Part shown: positions 1 through 8,152 of the stretch, piece after piece | Layout: each line of letters begins with the position of its first letter | Position numbering within the stretch: position 1 is the stretch's first letter | Origin: Rubrivivax sp. | GTDB lineage: Bacteria; Pseudomonadota; Gammaproteobacteria; Burkholderiales; Burkholderiaceae_C | Length of the DNA: 43,868 nucleotides | Reading direction: 5' to 3' | Assembly: GCA_020852865.1 (NCBI GenBank) | Contig: JADYZZ010000102.1 | Coordinates: 1 to 43,868 of the forward strand | Program-made: the position numbers and the translations under genes | Notes under the pieces: generated by a model | Told to the model about the DNA's origin: nothing | Seen by the model: only the letters and a program-made list of their open reading frames with translations | Database searches by the model: none

Positions 1-99
1 ATGAACGAACTCAACACCACCGCCCGCAGCAAGCTCAAGAGCGCCCAGCGCCGCCCTTCGATCATCGCCGCCTGCTGGATGCAGGCTGAGCTCTGGTAG
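1..99 (+). other. Short open frame at the window edge, unassigned
   Basis: An open frame of 32 codons starts with ATG at base 1 and ends with TAG just before the first inverted-repeat element. It may be the 3' end of a gene that enters from the left, with the ATG at base 1 being accidental. The peptide resembles no family I recognise. The elements just downstream could have separated it from other coding sequence. Confidence 0.12.
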
Positions 100-125
100 T
101 GTCGTCCTTTACGGAAAACTCAATA

Positions 126-394
126 GGAGCGTGGGCGGCAGAAATCCAGCCCCGCGTCGGCCCCGGCTGAAGGCCCAGGCAAGACGCCGCGCGCAGCCCG
201 GGCTGGACGCCCGGGCCAGCGGCGCAACGCCGCATGGGCCCTTAGCTGAGGCCGACCCTTCGGGCCGCGGCGATTCGCGGCGCCGGGCGCTGTTGCACGC
301 TCGTTGCGCGGCACGCACCACGCGCCTCGCGCGCGCCTTGCCCGGCACCGCGACTCGCCACGGCGTGGGGCCGGATTTCTGCCGCCCACACTCC
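126..394. repeat. MITE-like dispersed element, copy A (TA-flanked, inverted termini)
   Basis: This is a 269-base element with no transposase. Both ends read inward as GGAG(C/T)GTGGGCGGCAG followed by AAATCC, and the inverted similarity continues for about 30 bases. It is flanked by TA at 124-125 and TA at 395-396, as expected from a TA target-site duplication. A second copy lies in the opposite orientation at 18800-19075, roughly 90-95% identical by eye apart from a 7-base insertion. The interior is rich in palindromes, and frames stay open across it on both strands, which probably reflects base composition. Two copies, shared ends and TA flanks support a non-autonomous mobile element, but no mobilising enzyme is visible. 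A structured-RNA repeat is the alternative. Confidence 0.7.
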
Positions 395-396
395 TA

Positions 397-557
397 GTAC
401 TTTGGCGCAGGGGTTTCGGAACATGATGAAAGCGATGGATTCGGGTCGAGCGCAAGGCGCCGAGCGCAGCGATACCGGGCGCTGTCGCGAGCATCGGCAA
501 CGCCGCCATCGGCCCGAAGACGCGCTTTCATGTTTCGAAATGCCTGTGTCGGAGTAC
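397..557. repeat. Second TA-flanked inverted-repeat element, single copy here
   Basis: This is a 161-base stretch whose left end (GTACTTTGGCGCAGG) and the reverse complement of its right end (GTACTCCGACACAGG) match at about 22 of the first 29 positions. Partial inverted similarity continues inward (TTCGGGTCGA against TTCGGGCCGA). It is flanked by TA at 395-396 and 558-559, and the left TA is shared with the neighbouring element. The whole piece could fold as one long imperfect stem-loop. It has no coding capacity and no other copy in the window. Confidence 0.5.
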
Positions 558-559
558 TA

Positions 560-944
560 GGGCGGCGCGCACGCCGATCGAGAACGTCCACGGCAACGCG
601 CTGCACGCCTGGCACCACCGCATGCACAAGCAGATGAGCAAGACCATCGGCACGCGGCTGCGCACCCGCCTTGCGCTCGGCAGCCCCCGGCGCGGGTCGA
701 TGCAGCCGCTGCCGCTGCAACGCGCGCGGCCGGACGCGGTGACCGGGCGCGAGCCTGCGCGCGCCAAGCGTGCGTGCCGCGTGCCGATCGACGGTGCGGC
801 CGAGGGCATCGAGCAGGTGCCCGCGTCGCGCCGACGCCTGCCTTCGGTGAGCAAGCCGCCGGCACCGCTTGCAGGCAGGGCACGCGTCCATGCCGCGCCC
901 GCACGCCGGGGTCCGGGCCGCCGGCAAGCCCGGGAGCATCTGCC
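560..944. other. Gene-less stretch before the denD-like gene
   Basis: About 385 bases lie between the second inverted-repeat element and the GTG start at 945. A plus-strand frame from about 562 is open to the start of the next gene, but the peptide is rich in Arg, Ala and Pro and resembles no family I recognise. The minus-strand frames are also open and equally uninformative. It may be decayed coding sequence. No promoter, RNA gene or repeat could be supported. Confidence 0.3.
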
Positions 945-1967
945 GTGCGAGTCCTGATCACCGGAGGCGCAGGCTTCGTCGGCGCGCGTCTGGCGCGCGC
1001 CCTGCTCGCCCGCGGCATGCTCGCCGGGCGCCGCATCGAACGCATCGTGCTCGCCGACCAGGCTGCGGCCGCGCCCTGGCTGCTGGCCGACGCGCGTGTC
1101 GAGGCCCGCGTCGGCACGCTGCTCGCACAGATCGAGCGGCTGGCGGGTGAGCCCTTGGACGCCGTGTTCCACCTCGCGTCGGCGGTGTCGGGCGAATGCG
1201 AACTCGATTTCGACCTGGGCCTGCGCTCCAACCTCGACAGCACGCGCGCGCTGCTCGACGCGCTGCGCCGGCGCGTGCAGCAGCACGGGGCGGCGCCGGT
1301 GCGGCTCGTGTTCGCCAGCTCGATCGCGGTGTTCGGCCCCGATCCGGCCTATCCGTTCCCGGACCTCGTGGGCGACGATACGCTGCCGACGCCGCAGACG
1401 AGCTACGGCACACACAAGCTCGTCTGCGAGCAGCTCGTCGCCGACTACACGCGCAAGGGCTTCGTCGACGGGCGGGCGGCACGCCTGGTCACCGTGACCG
1501 TTCGTCCGGGGCGGCCCAACGGCGCGGCGAGCTCGTTCTTCAGCGGCATCATCCGCGAGCCGCTGGCCGGCCAAAGGGCGTCGCTGCCGGTCGACCCCGG
1601 GGTGGCGCATCCGGTGGCTTCGGTCGGGCGCATGGTCGACGGCCTGATCGCGGTCGGCGAGGCCAGCCGCGCGGCTTTCGTCGGCCGTACGGCGATGACT
1701 TTGCCAGGGCTCAACGTGACCGTGCAGCAGATGCTCGACGCGCTCGAGCGCGTGGCCGGGCCGGCGGTGCGCGCGCGCGTCGTGCGCGAGCGCGACGAAC
1801 GCATCGCCGCCATCGTGGCCAACTGGCCGCGCGCTGTGACGACGCCGCGCGCGGCCGCGCTGGGCCTTCGCTGCGATGCCTCGTTCGACGACATCATCCG
1901 CAGCTACATCGCCGACTGCCGCGACCCGGTGCTGGGCGACCCGGCGGCCTTGAAGGGCATGGCGTGA
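945..1967 (+). CDS. denD: NAD-dependent epimerase/dehydrogenase, D-erythronate dehydrogenase (DenD)-like
   Basis: This is an extended short-chain dehydrogenase of 340 residues. The Rossmann NAD-binding motif GGAGFVG is at residues 7-13, right at the N-terminus, which supports the GTG start at 945. An active-site SSIAVFG segment is followed by the catalytic pair Tyr154 and Lys158 in SYGTHK. DenD oxidises D-erythronate at C2, and length and sequence style fit that group. The family usually sits beside a kinase and an aldolase or isomerase for four-carbon acid sugars (otnK/otnC types). None is present here, so the gene is an orphan and the substrate is uncertain. Another sugar-nucleotide or sugar-acid epimerase is possible. 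No clear Shine-Dalgarno is seen. The next gene is convergent. Confidence 0.8.
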   Translation: MRVLITGGAGFVGARLARALLARGMLAGRRIERIVLADQAAAAPWLLADARVEARVGTLLAQIERLAGEPLDAVFHLASAVSGECELDFDLGLRSNLDSTRALLDALRRRVQQHGAAPVRLVFASSIAVFGPDPAYPFPDLVGDDTLPTPQTSYGTHKLVCEQLVADYTRKGFVDGRAARLVTVTVRPGRPNGAASSFFSGIIREPLAGQRASLPVDPGVAHPVASVGRMVDGLIAVGEASRAAFVGRTAMTLPGLNVTVQQMLDALERVAGPAVRARVVRERDERIAAIVANWPRAVTTPRAAALGLRCDASFDDIIRSYIADCRDPVLGDPAALKGMA

Positions 1968-2103
1968 CCCGCGCATCGATCTCGACAGCCGCGCCGCGCC
2001 CTTTGGCGGCGCGCAGGGCGGCCGCGCGCGGCCCGCGCTCGAGGGCGTCGACGTCGCCCGGCCAGGGCTCCGGATCGAATCGACCCCTGGGCGCGCGCCG
2101 CGC

Positions 2104-3657
2104 TCAGCGTGCTTCGCGGAAAGCCTGCACGGCGTCGCCCAGCACGGTGGCCTGCGTGCGCAGGCAGCCGGCCGCCGCGGCGCTCTGCTCGACGAGGGCG
2201 GCGTTCTGCTGCGTCACGCGGTCGAGTTCGCCGACGGCGGCGTTCACCTGGCCGAGGCCCTGGCTCTGCTCCGACGCCGCGTGGCTGATCTCGGCGATCA
2301 GCTCGCCGACGCGCCGCACCTGCTGCACGATGCGCTCCATCGCCGCGCCGGCGCTCTCGACCTGCCGGCTGCCGGCCTGCACGCTCTGCGCCGAGGCGCC
2401 GACCAGGCCCTTGATCTCGCGCGCCGCACCGGCGGCGCGCTGCGCCAGCGCCCGCACTTCGCCGGCGACGACGGCGAAGCCGCGTCCGTGCTCGCCGGCG
2501 CGTGCCGCCTCCACCGCGGCGTTGAGCGCCAGCAGGTTGGTCTGGAAGGCGATCGCGTCGATCTGCGACGTGATGTCCGCAATGCGCTGCGAGCTGCGGC
2601 TGATCTCGTCCATCGTCGCGACGAAGCCGCCCACCACCTGTCCGCCCTCGGCCGCCGCCGTGCAGGCGCCGCTGGCGATCTCGGATGCAGCACGCGCGCT
2701 GTCGGCGCTCTGGCGCACGCTGCCGGTCATCTGCTCCATCGAGGCCGCCGTCTGCTCGAGGCTGGCGGCGGCCTGCTCGGTGCGCGAGGACAGATGGTCG
2801 CTGCCGGCGGCGATCTCGCCGCTCGCGCTGCTGAGGCCGCCGACCTGACTGCTGACGTCGTCGAGCAGCGAGCGCAGGTTGAGGCCGGCCTGGTTCACCG
2901 AGCGCAGCAGCATGCCGATGTCGTCCAGGCGGCCGAGTTCGAACTGCTGCGACGTATCGCCGCTGGCCACTTCCTGCGCCTTGCGCGCCACCAGCCGCAG
3001 CGGCGCGACGATCTGGCGCTGCAGCAGCCAGCCGCCGGCGAGCCAGCCTGCGAGCGCCGCACCGCCGAGCGCGGCGGCGGCAGGCAGCGAGGGCGCCAGC
3101 GCCAGGGCCGCGGCCGCCGCAGGCAGAGCCGCCAGCGCGCAGCCCAGCCAGGTGCGCGTCGCCACCGAGGCCGTGGCGAAGAACGAGCGCCAGGCCCACA
3201 GGCCCTTGTAGACGGCGATGCCGCGCCGCAGCCCGATGCCGCGCGCCCGACCTTCGCGCATGCGGCGATACAGCGCCTCGGCTGCGTCCGTGTCCTGCGC
3301 GCTGGGCCGCGTGCGCACCGAGATGTAGGCGACATGCTGGCCGCCGCGCACCACCGGCGTGACGTTGGCGCGGACCCAGTAGTGGTCGCCGTCCTTGCGC
3401 CGGTTCTTGACCAGAGCGGTCCAGGAATGGCCGTCCTTCAGCGTCTGCCACAGGTCGGCGTAGGCCTCGGGCGGCATGTCGGGGTGGCGCACGATGTTGT
3501 GCGCCTTGCCGAACAGCTCGTCGCGCGTGAAGCCGCTCACATCGATGAAAGCCGCGTTGGCGTACTGGATGCGGCCCTTGGGGTCGGTCTTCGACATCAG
3601 TGTCGCGTCGGCCGCGAACGCGTATTCCTTGCCGGTAACGGGCAGGTTGAGGCGCAT
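2104..3657 (-). CDS. Methyl-accepting chemotaxis protein with N-terminal PAS domain (Aer-like)
   Basis: The product is a 517-residue chemoreceptor. Residues about 10-115 form a PAS domain, including a [17 protein letters not shown] segment typical of Aer-type redox or energy sensors. There is no periplasmic domain. Hydrophobic segments at about 165-220 anchor it in the inner membrane, followed by a HAMP-like linker. The rest is a long cytoplasmic signalling coiled coil with the hairpin-tip sequence [20 protein letters not shown] and Ala/Gln-rich methylation helices. The start was placed at the ATG at 3655-3657 because AAAGGA lies just upstream and the PAS domain begins soon after. A longer frame reaches 3816 but its extension is not domain-like. 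A sigma-28-like promoter lies upstream, fitting the flagellar regulon. The ligand or cofactor (FAD in Aer) is inferred. Confidence 0.93.
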   Translation of the reverse strand: MRLNLPVTGKEYAFAADATLMSKTDPKGRIQYANAAFIDVSGFTRDELFGKAHNIVRHPDMPPEAYADLWQTLKDGHSWTALVKNRRKDGDHYWVRANVTPVVRGGQHVAYISVRTRPSAQDTDAAEALYRRMREGRARGIGLRRGIAVYKGLWAWRSFFATASVATRTWLGCALAALPAAAAALALAPSLPAAAALGGAALAGWLAGGWLLQRQIVAPLRLVARKAQEVASGDTSQQFELGRLDDIGMLLRSVNQAGLNLRSLLDDVSSQVGGLSSASGEIAAGSDHLSSRTEQAAASLEQTAASMEQMTGSVRQSADSARAASEIASGACTAAAEGGQVVGGFVATMDEISRSSQRIADITSQIDAIAFQTNLLALNAAVEAARAGEHGRGFAVVAGEVRALAQRAAGAAREIKGLVGASAQSVQAGSRQVESAGAAMERIVQQVRRVGELIAEISHAASEQSQGLGQVNAAVGELDRVTQQNAALVEQSAAAAGCLRTQATVLGDAVQAFREAR

Positions 3658-3752
3658 GGGGTTCCTTTGCTTCTTGCTCTTGTGGCGGGGGTGGGCGCGA
3701 CGGACGGCGCCTCGACGTGCAAGCCCAGGCCTGCCGGACTTGCACGGCCAGG

Positions 3753-3780
3753 ATATCGGCGGGCAACGCTCTCGCCTTGA
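3753..3780 (-). promoter_or_regulatory. Candidate sigma-28 (FliA) promoter of the chemoreceptor
   Basis: On the minus strand TCAA (3777-3780) is followed by 16 bases and GCCGATAT (3753-3760). The sigma-28 consensus is TAAA, 15 bases, GCCGATAA. One base differs in each box and the spacer is one longer. The chemoreceptor ATG is about 95 bases downstream. Confidence 0.45.
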
Positions 3781-3827
3781 GCTGCGCTCCGCTGCGTTGT
3801 GCCAAGCGAAGCCCATTGCCCCATGCG

Positions 3828-3861
3828 AAGCGGCCCCGCGACGACTGTCGCGGGGCCGCTT
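3828..3861 (-). terminator. Perfect 15-bp stem, 4-base loop, after the hsp20 pair
   Basis: The arms AAGCGGCCCCGCGAC and GTCGCGGGGCCGCTT are exact complements around a GACT loop. The hairpin lies between the end of the hsp20 genes and the chemoreceptor promoter, so it probably ends hsp20 transcripts. There is only a short T run after the stem on the minus strand, so it may be an imperfect intrinsic terminator or a barrier and mRNA-stabilising hairpin. Confidence 0.55.
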
Positions 3862-3932
3862 CAGGCACGATCGGCGCCCGGCCCGCCGCCTCGGCGCGTG
3901 CGGCCGGGCGCGGCGGACGCGAGCAGCAGGCT

Positions 3933-4325
3933 TCAGCTCACCTGCACCTGCACGCGGCGCGGCTGGGCGTGGGCGGCCTTGGGGATGCGCACGCGCAGCA
4001 CGCCCTGGCTCATCTCGGCGCCGATCTTGTCGGCGTCGAGTTCCTTGCTGAGCGTGAAGGCGCGCCGGTAGCGCGCGCGCTGCACCTCGGCGTGCGTGGG
4101 CTGCATGTCGGGCGGCAGTGCCAGCTTCATCTCGCCTTCGATGAGCAGCTGATCATCCTCGACGCGCAACGTCACGCGTTCCTTGGCGACGCCGGGCATG
4201 TCGGCATACAGCGTGATGCCGCCGGCGTCCTCGATCACGTCGACCGGCGGCAGCAATGCGGCCTCGCTGCGCGTGCCGCTCGGCTCGACCCGAGTCTCGT
4301 CGCGGGGGGTGGTCACGGTGTTCAT
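3933..4325 (-). CDS. Small heat-shock protein, Hsp20/alpha-crystallin family (second gene of pair)
   Basis: The product is a 130-residue small heat-shock chaperone. An alpha-crystallin domain spans about residues 25-120, starting at [20 protein letters not shown] and ending in the conserved GVLRVRIPK strand. The short N-terminal arm and the C-terminal tail lack an obvious I-x-I anchor. Small Hsps bind unfolding proteins without ATP and pass them to DnaK/DnaJ or proteases. It lies 19 bases after the other hsp20 gene on the same strand, so the two are probably co-transcribed from the sigma-32 promoter at 4854-4882. The two proteins differ in N-terminal arm, suggesting hetero-oligomers or different clients. 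Confidence 0.93.
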   Translation of the reverse strand: MNTVTTPRDETRVEPSGTRSEAALLPPVDVIEDAGGITLYADMPGVAKERVTLRVEDDQLLIEGEMKLALPPDMQPTHAEVQRARYRRAFTLSKELDADKIGAEMSQGVLRVRIPKAAHAQPRRVQVQVS

Positions 4326-4344
4326 GGTGTCGCTCCTTTGGGCT

Positions 4345-4782
4345 TCATTGCACGGTGATGCGGCGCGGCTCGGCGGCGGCGCGGCGCTTGATGCGCACGT
4401 GCAGCACGCCGTCCGTGTAGCTCGCGCTCACGCTCTCGGGGTCGATGTCCTCGGGCAGGCTGAGCACGCGGCGGAAGCGCCCGGCGAAGCGCTCGTCCAG
4501 ATGCACGGTGGTCTTGGCGTCGCTGGGCGGGGCCTCGGCCTTGCGCTCGCCGGCCAGCGTCAGCACGCCGCGTTCGAGGTTGACCTCGATGGCCGCCGGG
4601 TCGAGCCCGGGCGCGAAGGCGAACACGTCGACGGATCCGGGTGCGCTGCCCACGTTGAGCGCCGGATAGCCGCCGCGGCCCAGGCCGCGGATGCTGGGAA
4701 TGCCCTGGAACAGGCCGGACATCTCATGCTGCAGGCGATCGAATTCGGCGAACAGATCGCGCGGGAAGAAGGTTCGGTACAT
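4345..4782 (-). CDS. Small heat-shock protein, Hsp20/alpha-crystallin family (first gene of pair)
   Basis: The product is a 145-residue small heat-shock chaperone beginning MYRTFFPRDLFAEFDRLQHE, a typical Hsp20 amphipathic N-terminal helix. The alpha-crystallin domain spans about residues 45-140, ending with GVLHVRIKR. The start at 4780-4782 is supported by GGAGG seven bases upstream. A longer frame continues to 4941 but would cover the sigma-32 promoter. It is the promoter-proximal gene of the hsp20 pair and diverges from cbpA-cbpM-ftsH, which together form a protein quality-control cluster. Confidence 0.94.
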   Translation of the reverse strand: MYRTFFPRDLFAEFDRLQHEMSGLFQGIPSIRGLGRGGYPALNVGSAPGSVDVFAFAPGLDPAAIEVNLERGVLTLAGERKAEAPPSDAKTTVHLDERFAGRFRRVLSLPEDIDPESVSASYTDGVLHVRIKRRAAAEPRRITVQ

Positions 4783-4853
4783 GGGAATCCTCCGATGAGT
4801 CAAACTCCGCTTTCGGCTGCCGCGCCAACCTTGGCGCGCGCCGACAAGAGTCC

Positions 4854-4882
4854 AGTTAGGGCCTGGCGCGGCAGCTTTCAAG
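4854..4882 (-). promoter_or_regulatory. Sigma-32 heat-shock promoter of the hsp20 pair
   Basis: On the minus strand CTTGAAA (4876-4882) is followed by 14 bases and CCCTAACT (4854-4861). The sigma-32 consensus is CTTGAAA, 11-16 bases, CCCCATNT. The -35 box is perfect and the -10 box close. The predicted leader of about 65 bases contains an 8-bp hairpin at 4821-4838 and ends in GGAGG before the hsp20 ATG. Confidence 0.75.
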
Positions 4883-4885
4883 GGT

Positions 4886-4913
4886 CTTGAAGTCGCGGCC
4901 GCGGCCCGCAGAT
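4886..4913 (+). promoter_or_regulatory. Possible weak sigma-32 promoter of cbpA
   Basis: CTTGAAG, 12 bases, then CCCGCAGAT on the plus strand resembles the heat-shock consensus with several mismatches. It starts four bases beyond the hsp20 -35 box and points toward cbpA. Position and function fit, but the match alone is weak. Confidence 0.25.
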
Positions 4914-4949
4914 GGAAGGGCAGGCGCCGCCAACGGCGCATGGGTCGTC

Positions 4950-5933
4950 GTGGAGTTCAAGGACTACTACCAGGTGCTCGGCGTGGCGCGTGATGCAAGC
5001 GCCGACGACATCAAGAAGGCGTACCGACGTCTGGCGCGCAAGTACCACCCGGACGTGTCGAAGGAGGCCGACGCCGCCGCGCGCATGGCCGAGGTGAACG
5101 AAGCCAACGCCGTGCTCGGCGACACCGAGCGGCGTGCCGCCTACGACGCGCTCGGCCGTGGACGCCGCGGCGGCGAGAGCTTCACGCCGCCGCCGGACTG
5201 GGACGCCGGCTTCGAGTTCAGCGGGCGCGGCTTCGAAGAGGCCGATCTGGGCGAGTTCAGCGACTTCTTCGCGCAGCTGTTCGGTCGCGGCGCCGCCCGG
5301 CGCGGCGGCCCGCGCGGACGGACGCCGGGGGCGGGTTTCGAGGCCGCCGGCGAGGCGCACCACGCCAAGATCGTGCTCGATCTCGAGGATGCGGTGCGCG
5401 GCGCGACGCGACAGATCACGCTGCGCGCGCCGCAGCTCGACGCCGGTGGACGCGTCACGCTGGCCGAACGCACGCTCGAAGTGCGCATCCCTCCCGGCGT
5501 GCGGCCCGGGCAGATGATCCGCCTGGCGGGCCAGGGCGGCGGCGGTCAGGGCGGCGCGCCGGCCGGCGACCTGTTCCTCGAGGTGCAGTTGCGGCCGCAT
5601 CCACGCTTCCGGGTCGAAGGCGGCAATCTGATCGCCGAGTTGCCGGTGGCGCCCTGGGAGGCCGCGCTCGGCGCCGTGGTGCCGGTGGCGATGCCCGACG
5701 GCAGCACCTTGCAGGTGCGCGTGCCGGCCGATGCCCAGAGCGGCCGCATCCTCAGCGTGCGCGGCCGCGGCCTGCCGGGGCGCACGCCCGGCGACCTGGA
5801 ACTCGTCGTGCGCGTGCTGCTGCCCAGCGCACACGACCCGCGCGCACGCCACCACTACGAGACGATGGCGCGCGAACTGCCCGACTTCGATGCGCGCAAG
5901 GTGGCCGCCGCGGCGGCCGAACGCGGAGAATGA
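4950..5933 (+). CDS. cbpA: CbpA-type DnaJ co-chaperone
   Basis: The product is a 327-residue J-domain protein. The J domain occupies residues 1-70 with the HPD motif at 33-35, which stimulates DnaK ATPase. A Gly/Phe-rich linker with GFEFSGRGFEEADLGEF follows, then two beta-barrel client-binding domains and a dimerisation tail. There is no CxxCxGxG zinc finger, which separates it from DnaJ. The GTG at 4950 was chosen because it gives the usual CbpA start (MEFKDYYQVLGV); the in-frame TTG at 4887 would add 21 atypical residues. cbpM follows after 4 bases, and the pair is a conserved chaperone-modulator unit. A weak sigma-32-like site lies upstream. Confidence 0.93.
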   Translation: MEFKDYYQVLGVARDASADDIKKAYRRLARKYHPDVSKEADAAARMAEVNEANAVLGDTERRAAYDALGRGRRGGESFTPPPDWDAGFEFSGRGFEEADLGEFSDFFAQLFGRGAARRGGPRGRTPGAGFEAAGEAHHAKIVLDLEDAVRGATRQITLRAPQLDAGGRVTLAERTLEVRIPPGVRPGQMIRLAGQGGGGQGGAPAGDLFLEVQLRPHPRFRVEGGNLIAELPVAPWEAALGAVVPVAMPDGSTLQVRVPADAQSGRILSVRGRGLPGRTPGDLELVVRVLLPSAHDPRARHHYETMARELPDFDARKVAAAAAERGE

Positions 5934-5937
5934 CGCG

Positions 5938-6228
5938 ATGCCGCCCTTGGACGACCCCGAGCTGCTGACGCTGCAGGAACTGAGCCGCGCGCTGGCCCTC
6001 GCGCCCGACTGGGTGGCCGAACGCGTGCGCGCGGGCTTGATCGAGGTGTCGGGTCCGGCCGGCGACGCCGGCGCTTGGCGCTTCGACGCGCTGCTCGTGC
6101 GACGGGTGCGCTCGATGCGGCAGACGGAACGCTGCTATGGTGCCGTCCCCGAGCTCGCTGCGCTGGTGGCCGATCTCGAGGAGGAGATCTCCGCGCTGCG
6201 CCGCCGCGTTGCCAGGATGCCGCGCTGA
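5938..6228 (+). CDS. cbpM: Chaperone modulator CbpM
   Basis: The product is a 96-residue MerR-like helical protein. It has an N-terminal segment LTLQELSRALALAPDWVAERV resembling a helix-turn-helix, and a C-terminal coiled coil (LVADLEEEISALRRRVARM). CbpM binds the J domain of CbpA and blocks its interaction with DnaK. Length and position directly after cbpA (4-base gap, TGACGCGATG) fit the family. The function in this organism is inferred from context and weak sequence signature. Confidence 0.85.
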   Translation: MPPLDDPELLTLQELSRALALAPDWVAERVRAGLIEVSGPAGDAGAWRFDALLVRRVRSMRQTERCYGAVPELAALVADLEEEISALRRRVARMPR

Positions 6229-6249
6229 GCGGCCGCGAGGGAGCCGACG

Positions 6250-8091
6250 ATGCCGATGCCGCTCAAGCCCGACCCGAAGACGCAGTGGAACGTCGGCTAC
6301 TGGCTGCTGGCGCTGTTCGCGCTGTTTACGCTGCAGACGCTGTGGCAGGCGCGCACGGTCGAGCCGGTGCCGTACAGCGAGTTCGAGAAGGCGCTCGCCG
6401 CCGGCCGCGTCTCCGAAGTCGTGGTCGGCGACAGCACGATCACCGGCAAGCTCAAGACGCCCGACGGCGGCAAGACCGTCATCGTCGCCACGCGCGTCGA
6501 CCCCGCGCTGGCCGACCGGCTGGCCAAGTACAACGTCGAGTACTCGCGCGTCGTCGAGAGCACCTGGCTGCGCGACCTGATGTCGTGGGTGCTGCCCGCG
6601 CTCGTCTTCTTCGGCCTGTGGTTCTTCTTCATCCGGCGCTTCGCCGACAAGGCCGGAGGGCTGGGCGGCTTCATGAGCATCGGCAAGAGCCGCGCCAAGG
6701 TCTACGTCGAGAAGGACACCGGCGTCACCTTCGCCGACGTGGCCGGCGTCGACGAGGCCAAGGCCGAGCTGCAGGAGATCGTCTCGTTCCTGAAGGACCC
6801 GCAGGGCTACGGGCGGCTCGGTGCGCGCATGCCCAAGGGCATCCTGCTCGTCGGGCCGCCGGGCACCGGCAAGACGCTGCTGGCCAAGGCGGTGGCGGGC
6901 GAGGCCGGCGTGCCCTTCTTCAGCATCAGCGGCAGCGAGTTCGTCGAGATGTTCGTCGGTGTCGGCGCGGCGCGCGTGCGCGACCTGTTCGAGCAGGCGC
7001 GGGCCAAGGCGCCCGCCATCATCTTCATCGACGAGCTCGACGCGCTGGGCCGCGCGCGCGGCGTCTCGGGCGCGGTCGGCGGCCACGACGAGCGCGAACA
7101 GACGCTGCAGCAGCTGCTGGTCGAGCTCGACGGCTTCGACAGCTCCTCGGGCCTGGTGCTGCTGTCGGCGACGAACCGCCCCGAGATCCTCGACCCGGCG
7201 CTGCTGCGCGCCGGACGCTTCGACCGCCAGGTGCTGGTCGATCGCCCCGACAAGAGCGGACGCGTGCAGATCCTGCAGGTGCACATCAAGAAGATCCGGC
7301 TCGCTGCCGGCGTCGACCTGGCCCAGGTGGCGGCGCTGACGGCCGGCTTCTCGGGCGCCGACCTGGCCAACCTGTGCAACGAGGCGGCGCTGGCGGCGAC
7401 GCGGCGCGGCGCGCAGGAAGTGAGCCTGCAGGACTTCACCACCGCCATCGAGCGCATCGTCGCCGGCCTCGAGAAGAAGAACCGCATCCTCAACCCGCGC
7501 GAGCGCGAGGTCGTCGCCTTTCACGAAATGGGGCACACGCTGGTGGCGCTGGCGCTGCCGGGCAGCGACCCGGTGCACAAGGTGTCGATCATCCCGCGCG
7601 GCATCGGCGCGCTCGGCTACACCATCCAGCGCCCCACCGAAGACCGCTTCCTGATGACGCGCGAGGAGCTCGAGCGCAAGATCATGGTGCTGCTCGGCGG
7701 CCGCGCCGCCGAGAAGCTCGTCTTCGGGCACCTGTCCACGGGCGCGGCCGACGACCTGGCCAAGGCCACCGACATCGCGCGCGACATGGTCATGCGCTAC
7801 GGCATGGACGAGGCGCTGGGCTATGTCGCCTACGAGGCGCAGCAGCCGCGCTTCCTCGACGTGCCCGGCATCGCCCAGCCCGGCGGCTGCGGCGTGAGCC
7901 CGCAGACGCAGCAGCACATCGACAGCTCGGTGCGCGGCATCGTGATGGACGCCTTCGACGGCGCCACGCGCGTCCTCGAGCAGCACCGCGAGGTGCTCGA
8001 TCGCGCCGCGCGCGAACTGTTGGCGCGCGAGACGCTGGATGAGGCGGCGCTGGCGGCGCTCACCGCCGGGGTGCGGCCGGCCGCAGCCTGA
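6250..8091 (+). CDS. ftsH: ATP-dependent zinc metalloprotease FtsH (second-type, stress-cluster paralogue)
   Basis: The product is a 613-residue membrane AAA protease. Two N-terminal membrane helices at about 14-34 and 108-130 flank a small periplasmic domain. The AAA domain has Walker A GPPGTGKT at 202-209, Walker [12 protein letters not shown] and an SRH arginine finger region (RAGRFDRQ). The M41 protease domain carries HEMGH at 425-429, where the usual family form is HEAGH, and the downstream Asp (about 501-502) expected as third zinc ligand. FtsH degrades misfolded membrane and cytosolic proteins. The neighbourhood with hsp20, cbpA and cbpM, and not rlmE or folP, suggests a stress-dedicated paralogue beside the housekeeping ftsH, which is not in this window. 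GAGGGA precedes the ATG. Co-transcription with cbpAM is likely (21-base gap). Confidence 0.93.
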   Translation: MPMPLKPDPKTQWNVGYWLLALFALFTLQTLWQARTVEPVPYSEFEKALAAGRVSEVVVGDSTITGKLKTPDGGKTVIVATRVDPALADRLAKYNVEYSRVVESTWLRDLMSWVLPALVFFGLWFFFIRRFADKAGGLGGFMSIGKSRAKVYVEKDTGVTFADVAGVDEAKAELQEIVSFLKDPQGYGRLGARMPKGILLVGPPGTGKTLLAKAVAGEAGVPFFSISGSEFVEMFVGVGAARVRDLFEQARAKAPAIIFIDELDALGRARGVSGAVGGHDEREQTLQQLLVELDGFDSSSGLVLLSATNRPEILDPALLRAGRFDRQVLVDRPDKSGRVQILQVHIKKIRLAAGVDLAQVAALTAGFSGADLANLCNEAALAATRRGAQEVSLQDFTTAIERIVAGLEKKNRILNPREREVVAFHEMGHTLVALALPGSDPVHKVSIIPRGIGALGYTIQRPTEDRFLMTREELERKIMVLLGGRAAEKLVFGHLSTGAADDLAKATDIARDMVMRYGMDEALGYVAYEAQQPRFLDVPGIAQPGGCGVSPQTQQHIDSSVRGIVMDAFDGATRVLEQHREVLDRAARELLARETLDEAALAALTAGVRPAAA

Positions 8092-8152
8092 AGTCCGGCG
8101 CGTCGGCGTCCGCACACGCGCCTGCAGCGGCTGCTGCTGCCGCCGCCGAGGC

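Noticed and set aside
131..397. Arg/Ala/Pro-rich peptides encoded across the repeat at 126-394 and again at 18805-19134
   Set aside because: Frames are open on both strands of a palindromic GC-rich repeat, there is no ribosome-binding site, and codon use is not gene-like. They are probably spurious translations of the element.
562..957. Plus-strand frame containing PIENVHGNALHAWHHRMHKQM as a gene
   Set aside because: No family is recognised, composition drifts to Arg/Ala/Pro-rich sequence, and it runs into the start of the denD-like gene.
1968..2103. Terminator between the convergent denD-like and chemoreceptor genes
   Set aside because: Several GC-rich partial dyads exist, but none has a clear stem with a T tract, so none is reported.
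4783..4848. ROSE-type RNA thermometer in the hsp20 leader
   Set aside because: There is an 8-bp hairpin at 4821-4838, but I could not pair the Shine-Dalgarno with a U(U/C)GCU segment as ROSE elements require.
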